Below the pieces are notes generated by a model. The model was not told where the DNA came from and made no database searches. It worked only from the letters and a program-made list of their open reading frames with translations. Shown here one piece after another: positions 31,552-44,120 of a DNA stretch of 64,000 nucleotides. The stretch spans positions 13,479,285 to 13,543,284 of the forward strand of contig NC_092651.1 of assembly GCF_032118995.1 (NCBI RefSeq), read 5' to 3'. The stretch is from Asterias amurensis. Its lineage: Eukaryota > Echinodermata > Asteroidea > Forcipulatida > Asteriidae. A program made the translations under genes and the position numbers. Every line of letters starts with the position of its first letter. Position 1 is the first letter of the stretch.

Positions 31552-34500
31552 AATAATTAGGAACCCTGTGGTAATATTATATGATTGAAGTCTTGATGAT
31601 TTTAAAATGAACATCCCCGCAATCTAGGACTAAACCAACGTGATTATAATAGGTTTCTGATAATGTGATACCTCCAATGTCCCTAGTGAATCATTGTTTT
31701 TGGTCATCAGTGCAAAGTAGCCTAGTTTGGTGGATAATGATTTTCAGACCGAGTATACAGGACGTGGTGGCAAAGTGGTGTGGCGGGCAGGTGTGTTAAG
31801 GTGTAGTCAAAGCAGAAAGAAGGAGTTGAGACAATGATGGTACATGTACGCCTATGAGTATAGCCAGTGGTTCAAGCCGTGATTAACCGGTGGTCCGCTG
31901 ATTTAAATTATCGCGGGATGCTTACGAGTTTGTTTATTAAAACTTGTAGCTTGCCAAATATTGATTTGCACATTGAATTGTATATTAGACGCTCTTGAAA
32001 ACATAGTTCTGTGAAGCATCAAAATAGCAAATCACTGTTGCTCACCAAATCGGTCTTTGTTTTCAAAGATCGGTACATAATGGATTCAGCAAACGCTTTT
32101 GCACTTCATAATCTAGAATGTCTAAACAGGCACCATCGAGATGGGGAAGCTTATGTTCCTTAGACGCAAATTACTTGTCCTCCAACATGTTGACTGCCAG
32201 TTTTTTTTCTGTCAATGTGAATGCACTTGGGGAAAAACTGGTGTAAAGTGCTCTAAAGGGATTTTTCCAATAATAACTAGTACTTGGCATAATATTGTTG
32301 TACTGTGAAGGTCAACAAGAGGCAATGTCCGATGATTTCTGGCCATCGTAGCAAGTCTAGAGACACCTTCGATGCAACATTCATCATCAGCATGTTAGCT
32401 TCATCTAGCGCAATGGACGAATTACTTCATCTATGCTAAACCATGGTAATCATGCAAAAATGGCATTTCCTTCCCGCCATCCGACCTTCTAATTGACTGG
32501 ATAAACCCATCCGAAGTGTCCTTTTATCGGGTCGTTTTTGCACCTCTCGGTTGAGCAGCTCAACCCGGCTCGCTCGAGTGATACGACCGTATCGCGACTA
32601 TGCCGCGGTAGCACGACCGCGGACTGCAGCGCTGGCTGGAGCACCGTGCAGAGGAGAAATCGTTCCCGAGGCAATATTCCCTTGCGACCCGGTCGCGCTT
32701 CAGTGAGCGTAATGACTTGACTCGCTTTATTTACCGCAGATCCTCCGAGTATATAGCCTAAGTACGCGGACTCGATTTTTTCCCAATTATGCAGGGCACA
32801 TTTTGATGACTTAATGACATCTGGCGGGCTCCAAGATGCTCAATGAGAGACGAACAACCTTAATTTCGTTTATAGCAGGGTTCATTTCTTAAACACACAT
32901 CAGTAATTCACTGTCTCGATATAATATGCAATTATTTTTCAATCCGTTGCTGTGTTCCTGTCAACGTCTGACTCCTACGCCTATTATAGAGAAGTACATT
33001 TTTGCAGTTCATTTTGTGCCATTATTTCCACAAGTCTTTACATTTTGCACTTGGGTTTATACTCTCAGTAAACAAGTGGTATGGTAAACAGCGAATCCTC
33101 GGTCACACTAAGAATAGATCTGATTCTGCCCATTGTGTCAAAATTACACTTTTGGTGTACGGTGACTCTCTGAGGTCCCCAGCTCCGGGCGTCTTCAAGA
33201 AGTCAATTAAGATGGATATTGCATTTGCTGTAGGGAAAATACAAAATGAGATCCTAGAATCTCATCAAGGGGAAAAAATCGTTTCCTCTTTTTAATGTGA
33301 AATTTGGACTGTACTTTTCCTTTTTTCTTATACCCTCGCGCCAGTCTCGCGGGGTTTCATTGGAGCAATGAGAGTCATTTAAACACTATTTGGTTTGAAG
33401 TCGCAACACACATACCAAGTATTCACAACTTTGTTTATTTTTGTATGACTTATTGTTGTCCCTGTGCATGAAGATTGTGGTAATTGGGAAAAATAATGTT
33501 TGATTTTTCATATAGATTGTTTGTGATAACTCAAATTTTTATAGAAGATATTACAAAAATATAATTTATTTTTAAAGATATTGCTATCCGCTAAGAATCT
33601 TTATAAATTGTCAATTTGTTAGATGTCCTTTTATGCAGCTTGCGAAGATACAAATTTGTGAATCTGCGATTAAGATGCAAAGTAAAAAGTATATTGGATG
33701 AGCCATACTAAATTCAAGAGTGTTCCAAGTTGATGCTGTGCGTTGGATATCGAATATATAGTTAATCGTCTGCCCCGTTGACCTATTTTCATTCCCAAAC
33801 TCTAAGTCCTTCTACCTTCTACATACTCAAGAGTGACAGTCACATTTCTGCATCTTACTGAGCGAAATATCGTCACTGACATGCTGCGTTACGGGCAACG
33901 GACTGAAATGCATCTGCCTGCTCATACAATAGCAGCAATAAAGACGGATTTTAGTGAACATAACAAATAAACAAATAACCGACGTTTTTTTTATCGAAAT
34001 TGGCAATGGTCCGTTTTCCTGACATTTTGGTCCACAGGTGATGTCACCGTCGAAGTTTAAATCGTGCCCTATAGTACGCAAGGAACTTTGTACATTTTTT
34101 CCTTGTAGCCTATATTTTCTGCCAGGGTGTATTTAGGAGTTCTATCTGCGATCTGAGTTGTTTATATACTTCGGATGTGATTTGACTAAGAGCAAATATT
34201 GTCATACCGTTCGCACATTAGACCTGCAGTTATTTAGTTTCAAGAGTTAGGTGCCAGCCCTTTCCTATTATGGTATCTCATCCCATGATGTGCCAAAGAT
34301 CCACGGTCGGAGTCAGATAGTCAGACTAAGGTTACAGCCACGATCAAAACATAATATCATTATATCGCGGACGTGTACGTGTGAACACACGACAAACCAG
34401 CGTGTGCACGTGTGCAACGTTTGTCCAAGATATTTATATTATTTGATGTGTATTGATGAATGGATGTGGATAGGATTGACATTGTGTCCATTGCCAACAC

Positions 34501-34800
34501 TGGCACAGAGGGACGCGTGGCCGTTACGTGTTATGTAAGTGTACTTGGAACTTAAGATGGTCAAAGCAAATGGCGAAGAACAACCTTCAGAAAGATTCTA
34601 ATTTCCAAAAGAACTCTTATAGTTATAGAATTTAGTAAAGTGTTTTTGGTTTGGTGGTTTTTCGTAACATGTGAGTAATACAAACTCCATTTTTTATCAC
34701 CCATGTTCCACAAAAACGGCAGAAATACATACAAACTTGTAGTAACAAATGTGTGGTGTATTTCTTTACACATTAACAACAGAAATAAACTCAAACACAC
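31552..34800. other. Intergenic sequence with a GC-rich patch
   Basis: Mostly AT-rich with no recognised gene. Around 32500-32720 it becomes clearly GC- and CpG-rich (CGGCTCGCTCGAGTG, ATGCCGCGGTAGCACGACCG). The patch contains short open frames on both strands but no recognised product. Confidence 0.45.
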
Positions 34801-34890
34801 AATACAATACAATACAATACAATACAACACAATACAATGGGTTTTTATGTAGCGCCATTTCATATAGACCACAGCGCTTTAGACAAACAA
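34799..34890. repeat. (AATAC)n microsatellite joined to a TTTATGTAGCGCC repeat end
   Basis: About seven AATAC units, then GGGTTTTTATGTAGCGCCAT and CACAGCGCTTTAGACAAAC. A similar TTTTTATATACCACTTTATC ... CTCAAAGCGCG stretch occurs at 44675-44725. The pairing of a short tandem repeat with a shared end suggests the tail of a non-LTR retroelement. Confidence 0.5.
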
Positions 34891-34899
34891 TAACAACTA

Positions 34900-36073
34900 T
34901 TCTAAAAGAAAAGAAATTAAAACGACCAAGATTCTTGACAGAATAATAAACATTAACCCCCCAAAAATCGTATTAGTACGAAAAACAAAGAAAGCAAACA
35001 AACAATCAAAGTAACACAAACAATATTTATAGAATCATAAAATTAAAATTTAATTTTAATCGAATAACCCGTAACTTTCAAGAAACAAATTGCCAATTTA
35101 AGAAAGCCAACGTATATGGGCAAGGAAAGACAAAAGCTTATCAGATAATGGCAGAAACAAATCAAACAAACAAGTTAAATGACAGTCAGTTAACTCACAA
35201 AATAAGATAACGAAATGCAGAAAAAGGGGGAACTCACAAAATTTAACAATAAGAACAAAGACACCAAACGTTACTCTGAAATGGATAATGAATTGCTACA
35301 ACGCAAAGAGCACTGTTTGATATCTCGGTCCGTCTACAACTTTCGCTAATTCTGATTCTTTCAAGAAGGAGCGATCTTTTCGGATTTGATTTTCACACAC
35401 AACCAAGATGTTTGTGTAATATTCCTTTCCACTCTGTTGGATTGTTGTGTTTTTAAGCAGATTAAACCCAATGAGGTATCATTCTTAATGTTGGACCACT
35501 GTGTGATAACTCCTATGGTGTGAGTGCCCGCCCCATAATCCCAATAGACAAATTGCCACTGTATCATGGCACTTGTAATGCCGCCCAACCCCTGCGGTGC
35601 TATTTGTATCTCTAACGCCAACAACCCATTATGTATTTTTGCGAAGTCGTAAAATAAAATAATAAATTTTAATTAAGTCCCATAAACAAATTGATTAAGC
35701 GTGTTAATGATGGTGTTAGGCCTATTCATTACTAGAGGGCATTTCGCCCTGGTACTAAACTTTCTCCCGGATGTGTGGTAGGCTCATATTGTCTCATTTG
35801 TTGTTAGATACAAGCGCATTTTAGCCAGAAAACTCTCCATTCGGTGCTTTTTGTGAGGTAAATTGAATATTTTGTGCGATTTCCATAACGCTAAAGAAGA
35901 AGCATCATTACAAACAGTGGTCCCGTCCGAGTATTGTCGCCTCGCCGTCTTGTCAGCAACGGGGCGTGCATGCAACACGCTGCCACCTGCCATGCCGTAT
36001 TTCCGCCGTTCCCTTACCCCTCGCAAAATCCACAAAGAAACAGCCCCTTATATACACCGGGTGTTTCCAACGG

Positions 36074-36074
<1 letters not shown>
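34900..36074. other. Intergenic sequence, nothing recognised
   Basis: AT-rich, with several long A-rich runs on + near 34940-35270. No gene, tRNA or clear mobile element. Confidence 0.4.

Positions 36075-36104
<30 letters not shown>
36075..36104. repeat. (CT)15 microsatellite
   Basis: Uninterrupted CTCTCT run of about 30 bases. It gives rise to Ser-Leu or Arg-Glu repeats in overlapping spurious open frames. Confidence 0.9.
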
Positions 36105-36111
<7 letters not shown>

Positions 36112-39100
36112 TCCAACAGTACAGTTCCTCATTAGTAAACTGATCCGGGATGGCTGGCATGAGACAGTGGATGAAGGGGTAAAAAGCCTCGCCGCTCCCC
36201 CTTCGGAGCAGGTGCTTAACGCACGGCGTGGAGATGCCGGGGCCCGTTTACTCTCTCCCAGTAGATGAATAGCGGAAGTTGTGAGTGATCGGGATGTTAA
36301 GACTCTTGGACAGAACCCGTCCATCGGTAAAAGAGAGTTTTTTGTCCTTCGGTGATGTGATCCAAGCCGTCTGTGGCATCAGTCGAGAGAATGTGAGATG
36401 AACCGGTACTGTTTTTCATCCGTTTTGGGGGCTTTTTGATCACCCGTTACTTATGTTTTTTTCTTAATTCGGAGTTTGGTTTGGGAATAATTATTCGTGT
36501 AAATAATGAGGTTGATGGGTTCTGTCCATATGTGATGTGATATGGGCATGCATACAGTCTGCGGCATTCGGATACGTTATGACCAGTTTGCCAGCGGCTG
36601 TTTTATTCAAGCTGATACCATCTTGAGCTAGACTATGATGTTTGATTTATCAAAATATGGAATCTTCCTTTTATCCAGAATGATAAAAAGTCTGCTACCA
36701 ACGTGAATTCAACAATGAAATCACACTGTTCAGCACCTCTCCCATTTCCACATAGTCAGGGGGGGGGGGGTAACCCAATATCCAACGCGATTCAATTGAT
36801 TAGGCAAAATAATTTATTCAATTCGTCAAGATAATTATTGTAGCATTTCACTGATTGAATATGGACAATATCATGCACATTATTATTAATCAAGTCGTCA
36901 ATTCGTGTTTGTTTCAAGATTGACGTATCGAAGAAACGGGCCGATTTCACAAAAAAAGTATAACAAATATTCTATGATGTCAATCTAAGTTGCTAAGCAA
37001 AGTGTGATGTGTACATACTATCACTATGGTGATATTGACAACTCATCTTGTGATGAAACTTACTTTATGAAATCGATCGAGTGCTGGTGATGACCCCCCC
37101 CCCCTTAGTAATAGTGGTTGTGATAGTAGTTGTGATACAGTTTTATTACAATATATCTATAACTTCATGTTGCATATTGTTACATGCAAAACCAAGTCAA
37201 GTGAACCATATTCAAGGGGAAGCATTGCAATCTCATGAGACGGGCGGCAGTTTGTTTTTTTCAGAAAATTTAACCGAAAGGACAAATATGATGAAATGTT
37301 GTTTTAAATCAAGCTGGCTCGTTGAACACGTCTATTCAAAGGTTACAATGGATTGTGTGGGGAATATTCGCGTTGAAAAGCATTGCTATATTCAACAATT
37401 TATTTTCTAAGAACACTTTTAATGACACATGATTGGACACAGATAATTTAATAAAGGAGCTATTCCACTTTATTTCATGTAAATTAGATCAAAATAAAGC
37501 CATCAGATGCTGTGTACGATTATGATATAACTATTTACAAAACAGTACTTCAAAACAAAAAATCTTCAAGTAAAACAAGAAAGGCGTGACGAATGAATAG
37601 GGAGCTAAATCAATAAATATTTTCTTACAAATTATTTACACAAGTCTAACGGGTAAAATTTGGCATTTATAGATATTTTTTGCCTTCAATAATGAAAAAC
37701 ATTTTAAATACATTTCATTAGTTCATTGTTGGGATTCTTTGTAAGTCTGTGGATTTGTTAGATACTTGAGAGAATAAATGCTGTGAACGTTCTTTCTCTG
37801 TAAAAACTTGAACAAATGCGGCATGTTTTGGCCTTGGTTTTTTTCCAAGACATCGAGTGTTTTGCTCATTAGAAAAATTTCCGTATGAGAAGGTATACCG
37901 TTTCTGTTGCGAACAGCTTTTTATTCAAACAAACGACGCAATTGATCAAATCGATTATTGTTTTACTTGTTCTGTTAATAAATAAAAAGATAATCGATAC
38001 GCCGCATTGCAAATACTTTTACTATACATACAATGGAGGAGTGACGTATTTCACATTTTACAAGAAAAAATAACCGGTTAGCATTTTGTAAGCTTTATCG
38101 GTTTTTAGATGTGTGAGAGAAACATAGTATTATACAACATCAAATAAACATGGTCTGATTTTTAACATTTAACACAATCAATAAGTTATGGGGTTTTTTT
38201 TATAGAAGATTGTCTTCCTCGTATCAACCTGTGTACGCACTTGCTACTGTATGATCTATTTCAGGCCTAACATGCCGGCTTGTTAAAAGAAAGTGACACA
38301 ACCTAGAAATAATTAATACAAACTTGGCAGGACTGAAGACGCGCGAGCTTCGTGAATATTTGATACCAAGAGAGAGTAAGGGAAAGCCCCGTGGTACATA
38401 ATGGCGAACAACGTGCTTGGGTTAATAACTGCAAGCTCAACCCACTCAAACTTTGCAAAATGAAATCATGGAAAAGGGAACACCAAATAATGATCAAAGC
38501 AAAATATGACCCTGCCTGGTGGGTTTTTAAACCACTATTATTGTACGATCTTGATAATTGCTGATCCATTTAATTATTTGTTTATTGTTTTAGTGGCGTT
38601 TTCAAGCGCGGTTAACCGGCATGTGTGGTGTATGCCTTCACGTTTACTCACTATGGTCGTCTGTTCTTTGTTTTGTGTGGTTATACTTCAAGAGAAAAAC
38701 AGAGCGATCCAAATGAAATTATCGCTGGTAAAGGTGTTTGATTTATCTTCAGTCGGCCACTATGAGGGATAACACACTTGGATGACGGGGGAAATGGGTT
38801 TTTTTTTTTTCGTGGCGATCCAAGCGTTCCAAATGAGGAATAGGTAGAGAAAGAAGAGAAAGAAACTAGCGTGTACGAGTAACAAGATGGGGATCGGAAT
38901 TAAGGGGATGGAATTCCATGAGGGATCGGGCGTAACGCATGGCCGGCCGAGTCAATCACACTCTGCTTCGACGGCTAATTTCCATCGCTTGGCTGCGTCG
39001 ATGGATCGAGTCAAGTCAGTGGTAAATTAGAAATGATACGGCCGGTCAATGTTTAGCATTGCCCGGTAAAAAATAATAATCGCAGGAAATTTCATCCGAA

Positions 39101-40680
39101 CAGAATCTTAACAATTATCAGTTTACAGCTCTACACCAACTGGCCTATTGCAAAATCACAATGAGTATTATTGAGCGGAGAAAAAACAAACAGTAGGGCA
39201 TCGACAGTCATAAATTTGCAGAGGATGTTGTAATGTTCGTCATTTTATTCCACTCTTTTTTTTGTGAAGCAATTTTGTCTCAGGTGGTTCAAGAAGTTGT
39301 ATTTGTGCCGCTTTCAATTAAATTAACAAATTGTAGCGAGATAGCGGCCTGAACACTTCCCTCTTTAATTGTGCATAATGAGTAAGTACCCCGGAATGCT
39401 GATTACCAATTAAAGAGGAAATCGTCATCGTATGTGTGACTGCCCATAAAATTCCCATTAAGCATTTTCTTGTAAATGAAAGCTCCATTGAAGAGTGTAA
39501 TAATGCGATGTAACAGCATCTGTATTGACCAGCTTTGAGAAGAAAAATTAAAGTCAATCAACAAAGTTAATTAAATTTGTTGCGGTTTAAAGTTGTACAC
39601 TGCTTAAAAATAACTGATTGTCTCTCCTTGATAATAACACATTGTCTCTCCAAGTACGACATTCAAAATAAATTCATCTTCTGAGAAGTAGTTCTTACAC
39701 TTAATATTCTATGTACGCTGTTTGCTCATTATGCGAAAAGTACATATTTGTTGTACAAATTGCTGCACTTAGTAACGGGCATTTTGATCGGCAACACATC
39801 ATTTTGGGGGATGACTAAAAAAAGATCGCATGACTCTAAAAGAACATCTGTAATTTGTGTACATCTATGCTGCTTTTTTTGTCAACCACGCTCTGGCAAA
39901 ATGAAGGTTTTTTTTGTCACCATAAAATTCCATTTCCACATGCTTCGCACGACTTTGCATTTTGCCTCGGGATCGATAATGTTGCTGTGTCTCCCACATC
40001 CACCGATGGTCTGCCCTAAGAGGCTCGGTTGGTGTTTGGTAGAATCGATCGGCCAACAAGCAACAGCTTAGGCACAAGTCGAGGGGGTTTGTTGAATGAA
40101 TGGCGCGATGATGATGTGTTGCGATCAAGGACTGGGCAGGCGAGATCCGGATCTCTTTCATACTGAATGGTGCATCAGAGCTGATGAAAAACAGCGCTCT
40201 GCTAGCAAGCTGCACACAAATCTTACACAATATCTCTAAGATTGCTCATGAAAATGAATACAAGATCTTAATAAATGGAGTTAGACAATTCAACTTAGTG
40301 GTACCTCAACAAACACCCGGCAATGATACCAGTAATTTGCTTTATGAGTATTGAACATCAAATGAGTTCAATGAGTTTATGATCTCAGGTCTAAAGTTTG
40401 GTTTAGATAATGTTATCAATGAAGGAGGTATCACCTTCAAAGGTTGATGTGCGATATTGCAGTGTTCGTTCATGCCGAAATTGCCAAACTCCCATATTGT
40501 CTTTTAGAATATTATATAAGGTCTTAGTGACGATGTCCTGTCCTAAAGGTGATACGTGGTGTTTCAATGCCACACTAATTTTCAGTTTCAAAGAATTGTT
40601 TTGTTCACCTCTTGCCATTTTTCTAAAGGCTACCTTTGTGCCGGCAATGTGCCGGTCATGCACCGTCTGAGCACAGCCCG
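36105..40680. other. POU4 3' intergenic region
   Basis: No protein gene recognised. Contains poly-C runs at about 36760 and 37096. TAAT-containing patches occur at 39340-39480 (CTTTAATTGTGCATAATGAG, GATTACCAATTAAAG) and GC-containing unique stretches at 38930-39060 and 40080-40200. These could be regulatory for POU4; that is inference. Confidence 0.4.
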
Positions 40681-40683
40681 CGT

Positions 40684-40689
40684 TTTATT
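40684..40689 (-). terminator. Candidate poly(A) signal of POU4
   Basis: TTTATT on + (AATAAA on -) about 100 bases past the POU4 stop codon. A longer 3'UTR is common in this gene class, so a more distal signal may be used. Confidence 0.35.
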
Positions 40690-40790
40690 GATTGATCGAT
40701 CAGTTTCTGCAAAAGGTGAAAGTTCATTTGATGTCTCCGTAGGCCTTTTCAATTAAAGTGTATAAAGTAGGTTAATGTACAATAAAAGTT

Positions 40791-43765
40791 TTATCTCGGC
40801 TGTGCCGAGAATTTCATACGTTTCTGTTTCTGTCGTTGATTACAGAACCAGACCCGTACAACGTTTTTCTTTAAGTCCAATTTGTCCGCAATGGCTGCGA
40901 TTTTCTCACTCGATGGTCGAGGTTGAACTGCGAAGTAGGCTTCTAATGAGCGCTTTTCTGGAGCTGCGATGCTGGTTCGCTTTCGTTTCTTCTCGATGTT
41001 GTTCAAGATTCCTGGCGAGTTCCTCTTGTCCCTGGCCGCAGCTTCGGCCTCGTCCAGCCACGCGGCAAGGATGGGTTTCAGCGCGATCATGTTGTTGTGA
41101 CTGAGCGTGAGGGATTCGAACCTGCATATTGTGCTTTGACTCAGAGACCCAACCCCGGGCAGTTTCAGATTAGCCAGTGCCTTGCCGACGTCACATTGGG
41201 TCACCCCTAACTTGATCCTACGCTGTTTGAACCTTTCAGCAAATGCCTCCAACTCTCTGGGATCAGTGTCTAAATCGTGCATAGTCATATTGTGCGACAT
41301 CATCGAATGAGCCGCGTTGAAGTGACCAGGCTGCCCGGACATTGTAGCAAAGCTCTGATGGGGCGATGTGACGACCATCCCTTGCATGTCAGCTCCGGAT
41401 AGACTAGTGTTGTTGGCCCCTGGTAGCGAAGCAGTGGCCGATATTTGGTCCAGGAATTCCCCGTGGTCCATGTGGCCATGGATGCTCCTAGAGCCACATG
41501 ATGTGCTGCTGCCATAGTGGTGAGAGGCTGGGTGCATTCCCCCGTTCATATGATGTGGAGAGTAGCTTGAGACGTGGTCATTCTTGATGTTCATGTGTGT
41601 CTGGTTGTTCTTGACCATTGATGACATGACATCTACCGCAGCTAGCGCCTCAGCCCTGGCTAGTAGCCCTTCGTCAATACCGCCGAAGAGATTACTCTGT
41701 AAAACAAAATCAAAGAGAAATATCCAATAAATACCAGATTGTCATTGGAAATATCAAATATGGAATTGAGGTTAGAACGCTATCGGATTATTGACCAAAA
41801 GAACATGACTATGTCAATATCTTATTATTAGAACTGTCAAACATTTTGTTGACAACAAATTCACACATGAAGTCTTGAGCGCTGTGTATTGGTCAGAAAA
41901 TATGAGTTGAATGTACTTTAAATACACAAATCAGCTGTATTAATACAAATAATTTTTTTATAATAATTGAATTTATTAAAATTCATTTTAGCAGAACAGC
42001 ACACACAATAAGTGCAAAATAAGTGTTTGCATAAGACTCCCAGTACATCTCCGAATACTATAAGCATTTCATCAGAATCAAATCCTTCAATAACTGCACG
42101 TAAAAAAAATATATGACTCAAGAGAAATTATCCATGTACAAAATCATGACATAGGCAGGAGGTGAAAAATAAATTATTGGCTAATTACATCCAGAACGGA
42201 GCTGGTTGTTTGCTGTACCAACGATCAACACATTGTAATTCGATCCTAAATTGAATGTGTACATAGCAAGGTTTATATAACACCATTGCAATGATGATAT
42301 AATTACTTTTTTGGTCCAATATCCAGTTTACATAAAACTCGGCGAACTGTCGCGTTGATACTTGTTTCATAAAATTAGCATAATATTGTATGATTAGTTT
42401 TTCCCTTCATAATTCTCTGTAATTAATGTGGCTAACTATTGAAAAAAAAATTAGGACAGGTTGTTTAAAATAATAGTTTTGCTTGAGTATACCGAGCCTT
42501 GTTTTTGTCGTACTATTTTGATTTTATTTACCATTACTATTATTATTATTATGATTTTTAGAGAGAACGAAAGAGCATAATAAGTACATATTTAACAACT
42601 TTTCGTGTTCAATTTAAGATCATTAACCCAAGGTTGATTTTACACAACAAATTATTATCCATAACAAAAATAATGAAACGATGGATTATTCGAACTGATA
42701 GCAAACATCATGATAACATAGTACAATTGGACCCGATCGTGCATTGATGTAATATTAACACAGTATTGTTTCAGTCTACCTTGCAACAAGTTATGGTTCT
42801 TATAGATGGGTATGTTGTTGGTTACAAGAGTGGGGTTTCGCTGTGGCCCATCAAAGTACCTTGACTCATTGAAACTCAAGCACAACCTGTGCTAACACAA
42901 ATTCATAAAATATGAACAAACGCCATGCATAATATAAGAGGACACACGCGTAATTGCCGTCGTTTAGCGAAAGATTTGACAAGCGAGGGGGTCTTCCTGT
43001 ACAAACACACAGCGTCGCTTATACCCTGAAAGTTGATTCTACGATTGTCTGATGTATACATTATTCAGTGCGGGGAGTGCCAGATAAGGGTGTCGTGTGG
43101 CCGGCTGCTGGCTTGCCTGCCTGCCTGCCCGGCCGGGCGCATCAGCTGGTAGCGTGTGTCATAAAAACAGTCCAGTCTTGTCAAACTGCCATTATTCGAT
43201 TATCTAATTAGAAATTTAGATTTTGGAACTTTGTCAAATTTGTTACATTTCCATTTTATGCAAATTTGTCTTCCGAGATCAACAAATGCATCATGCCTCA
43301 AGTGATGAAACTATTTGTTCCGTTAGCATTTCTTATACTCATTTAATGAAGATGTGTCTAACTTTATTTTTATAGGTGTTAATCAACCATAGTTTTGTTT
43401 CAAAGTCATTACTTATTTTTTGCGATACATAAAAGTATAAATCGACCATTGTTTTTCCCGAAGTGTGTTTTTGTGTTTGTACCAAGAAAGTAAGCAACTA
43501 TTTTGTTACCTTAAGCCTTATGGGTTTAACCTATTGAGTCAGAATAAAATACTTCTAATTGGCAATTTCCAAACTTGTTACATTAAGGTAGCTTCTGTTT
43601 GGCTATAATGTTGGAATGAGTGAATAATGTGCTTACCGGAGCGTTGCTCATGCAGTGCCGTCTCATCATCTCAGCACCCCGGTCGTGATGACGATGGTGA
43701 AGCGGTGAATACTTAGGTGCTGCCGGTATAGGCGGATGCATACTCACATGGTCCTTCACATTCAT
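40791..43765 (-). CDS. POU4: POU class 4 homeobox transcription factor (Brn3/Acj6/UNC-86), 2 exons, 344 aa
   Basis: Sequence-specific nuclear regulator of sensory neuron identity. Exon 1 is 43765-43637, exon 2 is 41696-40791 (stop). Exon 1 ends CTCCG|GTAAGC in phase 0 and exon 2 begins after TTTTACAG. Exon 1 reads MNVKDHVSMHPPIPAAPKYS, aligning with the vertebrate Brn3 start. The intron falls just before the class-diagnostic POU-IV box (SNLFGGIDEGLLARAEALAA, residues 44-64), as in vertebrate genes. A His/Ser/Met-rich linker follows. The POU-specific domain is about 187-262 (ELEAFAERFKQRRIKLGVTQ ... STICRFESL) and the homeodomain about 280-339 with VVRVWFCNQRQKQKR in helix 3. The protein ends MKFSAQPR. 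Both DNA-binding modules look intact. Identification as class IV is secure; which vertebrate paralogue is not meaningful for a single invertebrate gene. Confidence 0.97.
41697..43636 (-). other. POU4 intron
   Basis: The only intron of POU4. AT-rich with an ATT trinucleotide run at about 42535 and a GC-rich patch at 43100-43150 (GCCTGCCTGCCTGCCCGGCC). No exon or known repeat seen. Confidence 0.7.
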
Positions 43766-43977
43766 GACGACTCCTTGGGTGCGCCAACTTCCCCCGTAAC
43801 TCTGTATTGACGCCACTTTAATGTTTGACGAGCTATTTTCGTATGAATACCGAGGAGGTTCTGGACTTTCGTATATGAACCGCGTTTGGATCTCTCTTTA
43901 CGTCTTGGGCAATGTTTACTCGGGAGCGCTCTTTCACTCACTGTAACAATTGATTCGTGTGGGTCCTCTATACACCT

Positions 43978-44120
43978 GCACTCGCACCCAATGTATTCAT
44001 TGGTTTATAGTATCGTAGAGGGGCGCTGCGCACGCCATTATGCATGCACCTGTTTCCTTTCTCACGTTCTGATTGGCTGCGAGTTCCGCGCAGGCGCAGT
44101 GCGGAGACATTATGCACGGT
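43978..44120 (-). promoter_or_regulatory. POU4 core promoter with TATA, CCAAT and two POU-type sites
   Basis: On -, CTATAAAC (44003-44010) lies about 240 bases upstream of the ATG and CCAAT (44072-44076) about 65 bases further up. Two ATTATGCA sequences (44037-44045 and 44109-44116; TGCATAAT on -) resemble the GCATAAT half of Brn3 sites and bracket the CCAAT box. The surrounding DNA is CpG-rich. Start of transcription would be near 43975. Confidence 0.45.

Noticed and set aside
35953..36324. Overlapping open frames around the (CT)n tract
   Set aside because: Length is inflated by the CT microsatellite, which is open in several frames on both strands.
40906..41515. Extra open frames within POU4 exon 2
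   Set aside because: They are out-of-frame shadows of the POU4 coding exon.
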